Assembly (NCBI RefSeq): GCF_013374115.1
Contig: NZ_AP022673.1
Coordinates: 3,124,001 to 3,188,000 of the forward strand
DNA from: Sphingomonas sp. HMP9
Lineage (GTDB): Bacteria; Pseudomonadota; Alphaproteobacteria; Sphingomonadales; Sphingomonadaceae
Reading direction: 5' to 3'
Length of the DNA stretch: 64,000 nt
Under the pieces are notes generated by a model. That model made no database searches. It had not been told where the DNA came from and was given only the letters and a program-made list of their open reading frames with translations. Both the position numbers and the translations under genes were made by a program. This document shows, piece by piece, positions 27,801 to 42,800 of the stretch; position 1 is the stretch's first letter, and the number at the start of each line of letters is the position of its first letter.

Positions 27801-30800
27801 CCGGATCGACGCCGCGAGCAGATCGAGCATCTCGTCATGGATCTTCGACGGGATCTCGGTCGCGCCGCCGGTCAGCGACTGGTACCAGCCCTTCTCGCGG
27901 ACGTCGGCCAGGCCGCGCGGCTGGACCGGATATTGCTCGCGCGCGATCGCGGCATAGGCGGCGGTCAGTTCGAGCAGCGACACGGTCGAGGTGCCCAGCC
28001 CGATCGTCGCCTCGTTCGGGATCGGCGTCGAGATCCCCAGATCGCGCGCTGCCTTGATCACCGCCTTGACGCCGACCTGTTGCGTCAGTCGCGCCGCCGC
28101 GACGTTGGACGAGCGGGCGAACGCCTGGCGCAGCGTGATCGTCCCCTGATAGCGGCCGTCGCTGTTCTTGGGCGACCAGTCGCCGATCGTCACCGGGCGG
28201 TCCTCGATCGTCGAATCGGGGGTCAGCCCCTGGCGCATCGCGGCCAGATACACGAACAGCTTGAAGGTCGAGCCCGGCTGACGCCGCGCCTGAGTCGCGC
28301 GGTTGAACGGGCTCTTGCGATAGTCCTTCCCGCCGACCATCGCGACGACGCGGCCATCCGGGCGCATCGCGACCAGCGCGACCTGCGCCTGACGAAGGCC
28401 TGCGCGCGCGACGGTACGCTCGGCGGCGCGTTGCAGGCGCGGATCGAGCGTGGTCTGGACGGTCGTTTCGGTCTTCACCTCGCCGGCCTGATCGCGCGCT
28501 TCGGGGAGGATCCAGTCGGCGAAATAGGTGCCGTTCGGCAGTTGCCCGGGGCGGCTGGCGAGGACGCGCTGCGGGCGGACCGCGTCGCCCTCGGCCTTGG
28601 TCAGGAAGCCTGCCGCGACCATCGCGCCGACGACGACGGCCTGGCGCTTGCGCGCGCCTTCGAGGTTGGAGGTGGGGGCCAGCCGCGACGGTGCTTTCAC
28701 CAGTCCGGCGAGCATCGCCGCTTGCCCCACGTTCAGCGTGTCGGGCGTGCGGCCGAAATAATGCTTGGCCGCCGCGCTGATCCCGTAGGTGTTGTCGCCG
28801 AAATAGACGTTCGAGAGATAACGCGAGAGAATCTCGTCCTTCGACAGCCACGCCTCGAGCCAGAAGGCGATCATCGCCTCGCGGATCTTCCGCGTTGCGG
28901 TGCGGTCCGAATCGAGGAACGCGTTCTTCGCCAGCTGTTGCGTGATTGTCGAGCCGCCCTGGCGCACGCCGCCCGAGCCCATGTTCGCCCACGCCGCGCG
29001 CGCGATGCCGCGCGGATCGACGCCCCAGTGCGAGTAGAATCGCCGATCCTCGATCGCGAGGAACGCCTGGGTCACGTGCGGCGGCAGCTTGGCCGCATCG
29101 ACCGGCTTGCCAATGATCGCACCGCGCCGCGCGATCGGCGTGCCGTCGTCCGCAGTGAGCGTGATCGAGGGCGGCGTCGGCGGCTGGAGCGATTTCGACA
29201 GCGGCGCGGTGATTGCCAGCCAGATGATCGCGATCACCAGCAGGACGATGCCGATGCCAAAGCCGCGCAGGATCCACCGGCCGATCGGACGCTTGCGGCG
29301 CGGTACGGTGCCAGTCGCGTAGGGCGGCAGCGCGTCGCGGTCGTCATAGGGCTCGGGATCGTCACCGTCCCGCTCCGCGTCGTATTTCTGGCGCAGGCGT
29401 TCGCGTTCGCTGATCAGCCGCCCGCGCTCATACGCATAGGGCTCGCGGTCGCCGTGCGAATCGGCGCCGGCGCGGCCGGCACTGGAACGGTTGGTGTCGA
29501 AGGGGTCGGGGCGCATCGGTCGTTCCAGCGGGTCGGCCAGGCGGCGGACTTCAGGTGTATTATCGTTATATGACAGTTCGGGCAAGTCTCGGCCTGCGAC
29601 GCCCGTTCCTGCGCATGCTTAACGTGTACAGGGGCTTAGCGACAGCGGTACGACGTCTCCAGGACGAGAACCGACCGAAGCCCTGTTGTCATCGCGCGGC
29701 GAAACGGGAAAGAGCATCTCATGACGTTCGAACAGGATGAAACCGTGGCCGCTTCCGACACTCTCCCCCTCGTCGTCGGCATCGGCGGAACGATCGGCGG
29801 CGTTTCGTCGACCGAGCGCGCGCTGCGGATCGCGCTCGATGCGGTCGAGAAGCAGGGCTATCGCACGCAGATGTTCGGCGGCGCCGACATGGCACGGCTG
29901 CCGTTGTTCGACCCGAAGGCGACGACCCGGACCGCAGACGAGCGGGCGTTCGTCGAGGCCGTACGCGGCGCATCGGCGGTGATCATCGCCAGCCCAGGCT
30001 ATCACGGCAGCATCTCGGGCGTGGTGAAGAACGCGCTCGACCTGCTGGAGGAAACCGCGCGCGACGAGCGGCCGTATCTGGCGGACATGCCGGTCGGGCT
30101 GATCGCCACGGCCTATGGCTGGCAGGCGACGGGGAGCACGATCGCGGCATTGCGCTCGATCGTCCACGCGCTGCGCGGCTGGCCGACGCCGTTTGCGGCG
30201 GCGATTAATACGCAGGTGACCAAGTTCGACGACGAGGGCGGCGCGAGCGATCCTGCGGTGATCGAGCAGTTGCGCTTGGTCGGCCACCAAGTCGCCCGGT
30301 TCGCGCCGCTGTCCGAGCCGGCGAACTAACCAGTCCGTCATCCTGGGCTCGACCCAGGATCCAGCGCCACGAACGGCGTCGTCAGCGGCGCTGGATCCTG
30401 ACTTACGTCAGGATGACGAAGGGGCCTTACTTCAGGCCGCCGCCGAGCGAGCGGTAGAGTTCGACCGCATTGCTGTCGCGCACCAGCCGCGTCGCGAGCA
30501 GGCTTTGTTGCGCGGTGTAGAGCGCACGCTGCGAATCGAGCGTGTTCAGGAACGGGTCGATCCCGGCGCGGAAGCGAAGCTGCGACAGATTATACGCCCC
30601 CGCCGCGTTGTCGCGGAGTGACGACTGCGCCTCGAGCTGGCTGTTGATGGTGCCGCGACGCGCCAACGCGTCGGCGACTTCGCGGAAGCCGGTCTGGATG
30701 CTCCTCTCATACGTCGCCAGCATCGCGTCGCGCGTCGCCTTGGCGTATTGCAGATTGCCCTTGTTGCGGCCGAAATCGAAGATCGGCTGCGTGACAGACG

Positions 30801-33800
30801 GAGCGACCGACCATTGCTGGCTGCCGCTGCCGAACAGGTTCGACAGGCCGAGGCTGAGCGTACCGAACGCCGCGGTGAGCGAGATGTTCGGGAAGAACGC
30901 CGCGCGTGCCGCGCCGATGTTCGCGTTGGCGGCGATCAGGTTGTGCTCGGCCGCCGCGACGTCGGGGCGGCGCAACAGCACCTCCGACGACAGGTTGGCG
31001 GGCAGGTTCTCCAGCGTCGGCGTCTTGTCCGGCATCCGTGCGGGAAGCAGGTCCTGCGTCACGGTCGTCCCGGCGAGCAGGTTGAGCGCGTTCTGGTCCT
31101 GCGCGATCAGCGTGGTCGCGTCGGCTATGTCCGAGCGCGCCTGGTCATAGGTGGTGCGCGCCTGACGCACTTCGAGTTCGGATGCGATGCCGATCCGGAA
31201 CCGGTCCTGCGTGAGCTTCAGCGTCTGGCCGAACGCGCGCTCGGTATCCTGCGCGATCTTCAGGCGGTCCTGGTCCGCGGCCATCGTCAGCCACGCGGTT
31301 GCGGTCTCCGAGATGAGCGACACCTGGGCGGCGTTGCGATTCTCCTCCGCCGCGAAATACGCTTCCTGTTGCGCCTGAGTGAGGTTGCGGATGCGGCCGA
31401 AGAGATCGATCTCCCATGCCGAAACGCCGATATTGGCCGAGTAGATGTCGGCGCGTCCGCTGCCCGTGACGGCCGTGCCCGCGCCGCCGGTACCACCACC
31501 GGTGCCGGTGCCCGTTCCGGTACCGCCACCGACGCTACCGCCCGTGCCGCCACCGACACCGCCTACGCCGCCGCCCACCGCGCCGAACGGCGACTTCTGG
31601 TAGGTCGCGCTGCCGGTCGCACCGATCGTCGGGAACAGGTCTGCGCGCTGGACGCGGTATTGCGCGCGTGCCTGTGCGACGTTGGCGACAGCGATGCGGA
31701 CGTCGCGGTTATTGTCGAGCGCGAGGCGGATCACGCCGCGCAGGCGGTCGTCCGTGAAGAACGCCTCCCATGCCGTGTCCGCCGGCACGATCGCGCTCGC
31801 GGCGTTGCCCGCCGCATAGGCGGGGCCGGTCGGTCCGCTCGGCGCTACGGGAAGCTCCGGGCGGACGTATTTGGGAGCGAGGTTGCACCCGGCGAGCGTA
31901 AGCCCGGCGGCGAACGTGAGCGCGGTGCGGCTGGAGATCTTGGTCGAGAACATCTGGATCAGGCCTCCTGCGGCCGCTGGTCGTGGGGCGGGTGACGAGT
32001 GTCGTCATGGCCGCCATCACGGTTGTCATCATCATTGCGGACCTGATCGCGGTCTTGCCCCGCGCCGGCCTTGTCCTGCTTGAAGACGCGCTTCACGAGC
32101 AGGAAGAACAGCGGGACGAAGAAGATCGCAAGGACGGTCGCGGACAGCATGCCGCCGACCACCGCCCAGCCGATCGCGTTCTGGCCGCCGGCACCCGCAC
32201 CGCTCGACAGCGCGAGCGGCAGCACGCCGAAGATGAACGCGAACGACGTCATCAGGATCGGGCGAAGGCGAAGCTTCGCCGCCTCGACCGCGGCATCGGC
32301 CGCGTTCATCCCGTCGCCCATCTTCTCCTCGGCGAATTCGACGATCAGGATCGCGTTCTTCGCCGCCACGCCGATCGTCGTGATCAGCCCGACCTGAAGG
32401 TAGATGTCGTTGTTCAACCCGAAGAGCATCGCCGCGCCGACCGCGCCGAGGACGCCGAGCGGCACCACGAGCAGGACGGCGATCGGGATCGACCAGCTCT
32501 CGTATAGCGCCGCCAGGCAGAGGAACACGATCAGCAGCGACAGCGCATAGACCGTGGTCGACTGGCCGGAGGACAGGTTTTCCTCGTAGCTGAGGCCGGT
32601 CCACTCATAGCCGATGCCGGGGGGCAGCTTGGCCGCCATCTCTTCCATCGCGGCGATCGCGGCGCCGCTGCTGACGCCGGGTGCCGGCGAGCCCATGATC
32701 TCGAAGGAGGCCACGCCGTTATAGCGCTCGAGTCGTGACGGGCCGTAGTTCCAGCTCGTCGTCGAGAAGGACGAGAAGGGCGCCATCGCATTGCTGGTCG
32801 TGCCGCGGACGTAGAAGTTGCCGAGATCGGCCGGCGACGTGCGGAACGGTGCGTCGGCCTGCACGAACACCTTCTTCACGCGACCGCGGTCGATGAAGTC
32901 GTTGATGTACGCGCCACCGAACGCGGTGCTGACGGTCGTGTTGATGTCCGACTGGCTGAGGCCGAGCGCACCCGCCTGCGCCTGGTCGACGTTGAGTTTC
33001 AGCTGTGGCGCATCCTCAAGGCCGTTCGGGCGGACCTGCATCAGGCGCTTGTCCTGGCTGGCCATGCCGAGCAGCATGTTGCGCGCCTCGAGCAGTTTCT
33101 CGTGACCGACGCCGGCATTGTCCTTCAGCATGAAGTCGAAGCCGTTGGCGTTGCCGAGTTCCTGCACGGCGGGCGGCACGAAGCCGATGACCATGCCCGC
33201 ACGCACACCCGCAAGCGCCTGGTTGGCGCGCCCCGCGACCGCGGCGACGGTGTTGTCCTTGCCGCTGCGGTCTTCCCACGGCTTGAGCTGGATGAAGGCG
33301 ATGCCGACATTCTGGCCCTGGCCGACGAAGCCGAACCCGCTGATCGTGAAAATGCCCGAGATATTGGCCTTCTCGTCGATCAGGAAGTGATCGCGGACCT
33401 TGTCCATCGTCCGCGCGGTTTCCTCCATCGGGGTTCCCGACGGCATCGAGACCTGCGCGAACATGACGCCCTGATCTTCCTCGGGAAGGAAGCCCGACGG
33501 CAGGCGCAGGAAGATGAACGCCATCGCGACGACGATCACGGCATAGACCAGCATCGTGCGGACCCAGCCCTTCTCGACCCGGCGCAGGCCGTTGCCGTAT
33601 TTGCCGACGCCCTTGTCGAAGGTGCGGTTGAACCAGCCGAAGAAGCCCTTCTTCTCGGCATGGCCGTCCTTGGCGGGCTTCAGGATCGTGGCGCACAGCG
33701 CCGGCGTCAGGATCAACGCGACCAGCACCGACAGCGCCATCGACGATACGATGGTGATCGAGAACTGGCGGAAGATCACACCGGTCGAGCCGCTGAAGAA

Positions 33801-36800
33801 CGCCATCGGCAGGAACACCGCGGACAGCACCAGGCCGATGCCGACCAGCGCGCCGCTGATCTCGTCCATCGACTTCTTGGCGGCTTCCTTCGGGGAAAGC
33901 CCCTCCTCCTGGATCAGGCGTTCGACGTTCTCGACGACGACGATCGCGTCATCGACGAGCAAGCCGATCGCCAGCACCATGCCGAACAAGGTCAGCGTGT
34001 TGATCGTGAACCCCGCGACCTGGAGCACGGCCAACGAGCCGAGCAGCACGACCGGGACCGCGATCGTCGGGATCAGCGTCGCGCGGAAGTTCTGGAGGAA
34101 CAGGAACATCACGAGGAAGACGAGGACGATCGCCTCGATCAGCGTGTGGATCACCTGCTCGACCGACAGCCGGACGAACGTCGAGTTGTCGATCGGGAAG
34201 GCGACCTTGACGTCGGGCGGGAACTGCTTGGCGATCCGCGCGACCTCGGCCTTGACGAGCGTGACGGTATCGAGCGCGTTGGCGCCCGGTGCCAGCTTCA
34301 CGCCGAAGCCTGCTGCCTGCTTGCCGTTATAGCGCGCCTGGAAGCTGTAGTTTTCCGAACCCATCTCGACGCGCGCGACGTCCGACAGACGCACGGTCGC
34401 ACCGCTGGTTGCCGACCGGACGATGATCGCGCGGAACTGCTCAGGTGTCTGGAGACGAGTCTGCGCGGTGACGGTCGCGTTGAGCGACTGGCCCTTCACC
34501 GCAGGAAGGCTGCCGACCTGTCCGGCCGAAACCTGTGCGTTCTGCGCGGTCAGGGCCGAGGTGATGTCGGTGACGGTGACGCCGAGGTTCGACATCTTGA
34601 ACGGATCGACCCAGATCCGCATCGAATATTGCGCGCCGAACACCTGCGTGTCGCCGACGCCCTTGATGCGGCTGAGCGGATCCTGGAGCTTGGAGGCGAT
34701 CATATCGCCGAGATCGACCTGGTCGTGCGCGCCATTCTCGGAATAGGCGGCGATGACGAGGAGGAAGTTGGCAGTCGCCTTTGTCACGCGGAGACCCGCC
34801 TGCTGCACTTCCTGCGGCAGGAGCGGCGTCGCCTGTTGCAGCTTGTTCTGCACCTGGACCTGCGCGATGTCGGGATCGGTGCCCTGCTCGAAGGTGAGCG
34901 TGATCGCGAGGTTGCCCGAGCCGTCAGACGTCGAGGCGAAGTAGCGAAGGTTGTCGATGCCCTTCATCTGCTGCTCGATGATCTGCGTCGTCGTGTTCTC
35001 GAGCGTCTGTGCGTCGGCGCCCGGATAGGACGTCGCAACCGTCACCTTGGGGGCAGCGATCTCAGGGAACTGCGCGATCGGCAGCGAGCGGATCGCGAGG
35101 ATGCCCGCCAGCATCAGGATGATGGCGATGACCCACGCGAAGATGGGTCGGTCGATGAAATAGCGTGACATGGGCGGTTACTTCCCGGCCTGCGTGGTGC
35201 CAGCGGCTGGTGCGGCGCCGTTGCCGGGCGTCTTGCCGACCTGCTGCGGGGCAGCGGGCTTGACGGTCGCGCCAGGGCGCAGGTTGAGCAGGCCCTCGAC
35301 GATCAGCTTGTCGCCGGGCTTCAGGCCGCTGGTGACGATCCACTTGTCGCCGATCACGCGGTCCGTCGTCACGTTACGCTGTTCGACCTTGTTCTGCGCG
35401 TTGACGACCAAGGCCGTCGCACCGCCACGCGGATCGCGCGTGATGCCGGCGGTCGGCGCCATGATCGCCTGGCTGCGCGTACCCTCGACCAACTTCGCGC
35501 GGACGTACATGCCCGGGAGCAACAGGCCGTTGGGGTTCGGGAAGCTCGCGCGCAGCGTCACCGCGCCGGTGGTCTGGTCGACCGTGACTTCGGAGAATTG
35601 CAGGCGACCCTCGACCGGGTAGGTGCTGCCGTTCGGAAGGATGAGCTGGACGCGGGCGCTACCGTCGCCGCGCGTCACGCCGCCGGTCGCCATCGCCTGC
35701 TTGAGATCAAGCAGCTGCGCCGCCGACTGGACGACGTCGACATAGACGGTGTTGGTGCGCTGGATCGTCGCGAGCGGATCGGTCTGGCCCATCTGGACCA
35801 GCGCGCCGACGGTCACGAGCGACCGGCCGATGCGACCCGAGATCGGCGCCTTGATGCGCGTGAAGCCGAGGTTGACGCGGGCCGACTGGACCGCTGCCTG
35901 CTGCGCTGCAACATTGGCGCGAGCCTGCTGCGCGGACGCAGTGGCGTTGTCCGCCTCCTGCTTGCTGACCGCGTTGAGCTGCACGAGCTGGCCGTAGCGC
36001 TGCGCCTGGAGTCGGGTCGCGTTGATCTGAGACTGGGCGGCGCCGAGCTGGCCCTGCGCGCTGGCGAGCGCCGCGCGGTAGGGGGCGTCCTCGACCGCGT
36101 AGAGGACCTGGCCCTTGCTGACCATCGCGCCCTCGGTGAACAGCCGGTCGCGGACCACGCCGCTAACCTGCGGGCGGACTTCCGAGGTTTCCACCGCGGC
36201 GATACGACCGGGAAGCTCCGACGTCAGGACGACCGATTCCTCGGCGACAGTGACGACGCCGACGGTCGGGGTCGGCGGCGGCGGCGCAGCCTGCTCCTTG
36301 CCGCAAGCCGACAGCAGGACAAGTGCGGCCAGTGCCACAGATCCCTTGAGGTTCAATCGCTGCATGTTGAGCATCCCGACGTCCGTGCAGAAGAGTTTTA
36401 TCGGAATGAACGTTCATTCCGCTTGCTTGCCCGCTATGATCGTGCGAGCGGCGGGTCAACCAAAAAACGCGTTGAGGATATGATTTTGAGTGCAGTGCAG
36501 CATGAGATGGGGAGCCGCGAGCGTATCGTTGCCGCAGCCCGTCACCTGTTTGCGACCCAAGGGTTTCATCAGACTCCGATGTCCGAACTGGCCGTCGCGG
36601 CGGGCGTATCGGTCGGCCAGATCTATCGGCTGTTCACCGGCAAGAACGCGGTGATCCAGGCAATCGTCATGGAAGACGCCGCTGCGAAGATGGCCGAGTT
36701 GCAGACGATGAACGACTCGGTGAAGTCCGAGGGATTGTCGATCGAGGAGGGGTTCGTCGAACTCGCACGCCGCGCTTTGTCGAAGGGCGACGAGGCGCTG

Positions 36801-39800
36801 TCGTTCGAGATCATGGCCGAGGCGCACCGCAACGCCGATGTCGCCGACACGATCGCTGACCTGTGTCGCGACTTCCGCCGTATGATCCGCGAACTCGCCT
36901 GCGTCGCGAATCCGGACTTGCAGGAAAACGAGCTGGAGGGGGCCGAGGAACTCATCCTCGCCTTCATGTTCGGGCTGGGCCACCGGACCTTGTCGCGACC
37001 TCGTCTGTCGGAGGATGAGACGGCGCGGCTGACGGGGCGGATGATCCTGGCGGCAGTGCGCGCGCTTTGAAGCCGCGTAGAAAACCCCGTTCGTGCTCAG
37101 TAGCGATCGAGTAGCTTCGCAGAAGCGTATCGAAGCATCGGTTCCGCACGCTAGCCTGTCCTTCGATACGCCCTCTCGATACGCGGCCATGCCGCTACGC
37201 GATGGCTACTCAGGACGAACGGTAGAGGACTCGAAAGGCGAATGAGTCCCTTGTTGTAGTGTGCGCCTTCTATCGTACCGCGGCGCGAAGGGTGGCGCGG
37301 ACGCCGGTGTGCGTTGGGTCGTACTCGACGATCGACTGGAGGCTCTGCGCCATCGCGCGGATCAGCTTGGTGCCCAGCCCGGTGCCGCGCGGGACGGCGT
37401 CTTCGGGGATGCCGCAGCCATCGTCCTCGACCGCAAGCAGGAAGATGTCGTCGTCGATCCGGCGTAACGCCACGCGGACTTCGCCGCCGCCGGTGGGGTA
37501 GGCGTATTTGCAGGCGTTGGTGACGAGTTCGGTGACGATGACGCCGAGCGACACCGCGCGGTCGGTGGGCAGGCGAATCGGCTCGGCGGCGAGGCTGAGC
37601 GCACGGGGGAGCGCTTCGGTCGACCAGGTCTCGGCGAGTTCGTCGACCAGCGCGCCGAGATATTCTTGCATGTCGACATTCTCGACGTCGTTGCTGGTAT
37701 AGAGCCGGCGGTGGACCTGCGCGATCGCCTGGATGCGGCGCTGCGTATCTTCGAGCGCTTCTCGCGCCGAAGGATCGGTCAGCGCGGTCGCCTGGAGCCG
37801 GACCATCGCCGAGACGAGTTGCAGCGAGTTGGCGACTCGGTGGTTCACCTCGCCGAGCAGGGCCTCGAGTCGCGCGTTGCTGGCGCGCAGGTCGGCCTCG
37901 GCGGACGCCTTGTCCTGTTCGAGCAGCGCCCGCGCGCGCACCTGTTCGAACGAGGCGTCGAGCAGGTCGAAGAAATCCTCGCCGACGGTCTTCACGACAT
38001 AGTCCGCCGCGCCCGCCTTCAGCGCCGCGACCGCGATGCGGCCTTCCTCCGAGCCCGTGACGTATACCACAGGGGGTGGATCGGGCAGCCGGCGGAGCGC
38101 TTCGAGCGTTTCGAGGCCGTCCATGCCAGGCATGTAGTGATCGACCGCGATCAGGTCGAAGCGCTCGGCGGCGGCCTTCACGACGCCCTCGGCTCCCGTC
38201 TCGGCGACGGTCATCCGGTAGCCGCGACGATCGAGCGCACGCGCCGCCAGCCGCCGGATCCCGGCGTCGTCATCGATATAGAGGACGCTCGGTCCGCTCA
38301 CTCGGCTTCGGGAACCTGGATCACCGACAGGAACAGCCCGAGCTGGCGGATGGCCTGCGCGAAACTCTCATAGTTCACCGGCTTGGTGATGTAGACGTTG
38401 CAGCCCAGATCATAGCAACGCTCGATCTCGACCTTGTCGTCGGTGGTGGTCAGCACGACGACGGGCGTGCGGCGCAGCGGGCTGCTCTCCGCCTTGATCC
38501 GCGCGAGAATGTCCGTCCCGCTCATGTCCGGCAGGTTGAGATCGAGCAGGATCATGGCCGGGCCGCTCTTCGCAGGGCCCTCAGCGGCGTGGAACAGGAA
38601 ATCCAGCGCGCTGGTGCCGTCGGTGAAGTGACGGATGTCGTTCAGGATGCCGGCGCGCCGGATGTTCTTCTCGATGAGACGGGCATGCCCCTCGTCATCC
38701 TCGATCATCACGATACCGACGGTCTTGTGATCGTTCATGCTGCGTCCTGGATGGTCATGTGGGTCGGCAGGTTAAGCCGGAAGGTCGCGCCGGCGCCAAG
38801 CGTCGACTGCACGTCGATCGTGCCGCCCAGACGATAGGCGAGTGCGCGGACATGTGCGAGTCCGATACCTTCGCCCGGCTGGTCCTGCGCACCCGACCGG
38901 CGGAACAGGTCGAACACGCGCTGGTGATCGCGCGCATCGATGCCGCGGCCGTTGTCGACCACCGACAGGATGACGCGGCCACGTTCGGTATGGCCCCTGA
39001 CCGTGATCTCGCCGGGGCGACCGGGTTGCAGGTATTTGGTCGCGTTCTCGATCAGGTTCGACAGGATCTGTTCGAGCGCGAGGCGATCGGTGACGATCGG
39101 CGGCATCGGCCGCTCGACGCGCACCACGGCACCGCGATCGTCGACGATGTGCTGCATCGCGCCGACGATCGTATCGACCAGTTGCGCCGGGTCGATATGT
39201 TCGGGGGCGATCGTCCGGCGACCTTCGCGCGCGAGCTTGAGGATGGCGTTGATCAGCCGGTCCATCTTCTGCGTCGAGGTGCGGATGAAACCGATCGCCT
39301 CGGGCAAGTCCTCGCGCGCTGCCATCCGCGCGTCCTGCGTAAGGATGTGCGGCGCGTCGGCTTCGGCACGGTCGACCAGTTCGCCGAGCGGCCCCGCGGC
39401 GGCGGCGAGTTCGGCGGTGAAGCCCATCACGTTGACCAGCGGCGAGCGCAGATCGTGACTGACGATATAGGCGAAGCGCTGGATCTCCTCGTTCGCGCGG
39501 CTGAGATCGGCGGTGCGTTCGGCGACCTGCTCCTCGAGCGTTTCGTTGAGGGTGCGCAGGCTGTTGCGCGAGCGGGCGAGGTCGGCGGTGTAGCGACGGA
39601 TGAGCAGGACCGCGAGGATCGCGACGATGAGCAGCAGCGTCGCGGCCAACCCGGCGACCGAGAGGAACAATGCGCTGGTGCGTTCCTGCCGCTCGGTCCG
39701 GATCGCGAGCAGGCGGACTTCGTCGGCGGCCATCGCCTGGAGGCGGTAGCGGATGCTGCGCATCAACGGCACGCTGGCGTCGACCGCGAACCGGCGCTGC

Positions 39801-42800
39801 GCTTCGGCGATCCGGCCCGAGGCTACCAGGGTCATCGATTGCGTCCGGAGCGCGCGCAACTGGACGAACCGCGGCTGGATCAGTGCGAGCCGCGCGATCT
39901 GGTTGCGGTTGTCGCGCGTCAGGTAACGCAGCTTGCGGATCGACGGCACCAGATTGCCCGCGGTCCGCGCATAGGCGGTGGCGAACAGCGGTTTGCCGGC
40001 CAGTATGTAGCCGCGCCGCGCGGTCTCGGATTGCTCCATCTGGATCTGGAGCGTCGCCACCGCCTGGCGGACGTCCTGCGTGTGGAGGATCTCGGCGGTA
40101 TAGGCGCGGTTGCGGACCGTGATCCAGCCGATCGCGATCGCCGCGGCAGCCAGCGCGATGAAGCCAAGCGTCATGAACGCGACCAGCCAGCGCGCGACGC
40201 GCCCTTCCGACGACGGCAATTTCAAGCGTACACGCACCATAGGATACCGACCTACGTTAAGGCAGGTCGTTACGCCAGCGATACTGACCTGAGGCAAAGC
40301 AATGGTGTTTCCCTTACGATCCTCCCCCGCCAGGGGGAGATGGCTGGCGCTTGCCAGACGGAGGGGGAGGACACGGAACAGAGGTTTCCCTTACCTCCCC
40401 CTCCGACGCCTTCGGCGCCACCTCCCCCTGGCGGGGGAGGACCGCAAGAGCGTCCGCTACAGCAACAGGTCCTGCGCGCTGGCCTTGCCGACTCGGCCGC
40501 CGCCGCTGCGGCGGTCCATCTCGTGGTTGGCGGTGAAGCGAATGTCAGGGTCGCGGTCGGTCATGAATGCCATCAGCGTCTCGTGATCGAGCTCGGACCA
40601 TTCCTTGCCGCGATCGGGCCCGTAGCGGACGCGGGGGATGAGACCGGGATCGCGCGACCATTCGAGCAATTGCGCAAGACTCGCCTCGTTGAGCATGTCG
40701 CGCAGGTGGAATGCGGTGACGTAGGCGTCGGGGAAGGCGCGGTGCGCGGGGAGCCCGCGCTCATGCTCCATGCCGTGGGGCTTGCGCCAATAGCGCAGCA
40801 CCTGGTTGGAGAAGCTCGGCGAGTCGGGCCAGAGCCGCAGCGCACACTTCCACGTGCAGATCCACTCGGCATCGCGGGTCAGCGCGGGGGTGCAGAACTT
40901 CTGCTCGAAATCGGCGCGGTGTGCAGCGAGCGCCAAGCGGCGGGGCCAGGGATCGAGGACCTGGCGTGCGCAGTCATGCCACCACGGCGCGTCGGCGACA
41001 TGCTCGTCGAGGATGTGGTGGATCGCCTGCGTGACCGGCGGGATCAGCCGGCCGGGATTGACGAGCAGGCTGCCGCCTTCGCCGTAGATCTCCCAGCGGC
41101 CATCCTCGCCGAGCGCGACGTCCTGCCAACCGATCTCGCAGACGCCGTGCGCGGGCGGGGCCGAGCCGGTGGTCTCCAGGTCGACGACCCGGATCATCTG
41201 GGGTTGCTGCTTGGGCTTAGGATAGGGGGGCGCCATGCCCGCCATGTGGGGACAAAAGCGCGCTTAATCCAGCGCGTATGTATCCTCGACGTCGAGTTCG
41301 CGGACGCCGCGACGTTGGCGCGCGCGGTCGACGAGCTTGCGCAAGCCTTCGCGGCGTTCGCGCGCCATCGGGATATCGCGGAGCGTGAATTCGCCGCCGT
41401 GCGTGGTGCGATCGCTCGAGGTGAGGGTGATCGTGCCGATGTCGGTCATCTGGTTGAGCAGCGAATAGCCGAGGCGGACGTCCTTGATCCGGTAAAGCTC
41501 GACCTCGTCGATCGTCTTGAACAGGATGCCACGTTTGATGATCAGCCGCTGGTCGGTGATCTCGTACGCCGCGCTGCGGTTCTTGAGCCAGCGGACGCCG
41601 ATGAGGACGAAGCCGATTCCGACTAGGCAGGTGAGCAGCGTTCCCCAGCCGGCAAAGCTGCCGAGCAGCCAGCGGCGCGTGCTGGAGCGGAATTCATCGA
41701 CTGGGCGCTCCACGGGGGGACTCCTTGGGGGGGGGGGGGTGGCGGGACGGTAGGCGAGGGGGATGGCGTGTCAATCATGTGCCGCCGCTGCCTTAAGTAC
41801 TGCGACGATTCCCCGCGTTGTCGTCATCCCCGCGAAGGCGGTACGCAATTCTGAGGGCAAGCTTGCAACCTGCACCACCCCGGCGAAGGCCGGGGTCCAA
41901 TTTGGTGACGTTGCTAACCGATGCCGGCTCTTCGTTAATTCTACCTTTCCACTTGGGCCCCGGCCTTCGCCGGGGTGGCGGTCTAGTTGAGCCGCCCGTT
42001 GCGGATCACGCCGCTCGCCGCCAGCTGCACATCAACCTCACTCAGCAACGCATCGAGCGCCGTCTGGTCCTTCGCCTCCGCGCGCACCGTCAGCATCGCC
42101 TGCGTGTTCGAGGCGCGGAGTAGCCACCAGCCGTCGGCGGTCGTCACGCGCGCGCCATCGGTGAGGTTCATGTCCGCGCCACCCGCCTGCAACCGCGCAA
42201 TCACCTCATCCACCACCGCGAATTTGCGCGTATCCTCGACTGGAAAGCGCAGGTCGGGCGTCGCGACCAGCGCCGGCATCGCGTCGCGCAGGTCGGTGAG
42301 CGAGCGCCCCGAAAGATGCACTGCACGGATCAGCCGCACCGCCGCATATTGCGCGTCGTCGAACCCGTAATATTCGCCCGCAAAGAACAGGTGCCCGCTG
42401 AGCTCGCCACCGATCGGGGCGCCGGTACGAGTCATCGCGGTCTTCATCAGGCTGTGGCCGGTCGCCGCCATCACCGGCTCGCCGCCCAACGCGGCGATTC
42501 GGTCGAACAGCGCCTGGCTCGACTTCACGTCAGCGACGATCGGCGCGCCGGGGTGTTCGCGCAGTGCAGGTTCGACCAATATGGAGAGAATCTGATCTCC
42601 CCAGAGCACGCGTCCCAGCCCGTCGACTGCACCGATCCGGTCGCCGTCCCCGTCGAAGGCCAGTCCGAAATCGAGGTTCTTCTCCGCGACCAGGCGCTTC
42701 AGGTCGGCGAGGTTGGACTCTTCGGTAGGATCGGGATGATGGTTGGGAAACTTGCCGTCGACATCGGCGAAGATCACATGATGCTCTCCCGGCAACAGCT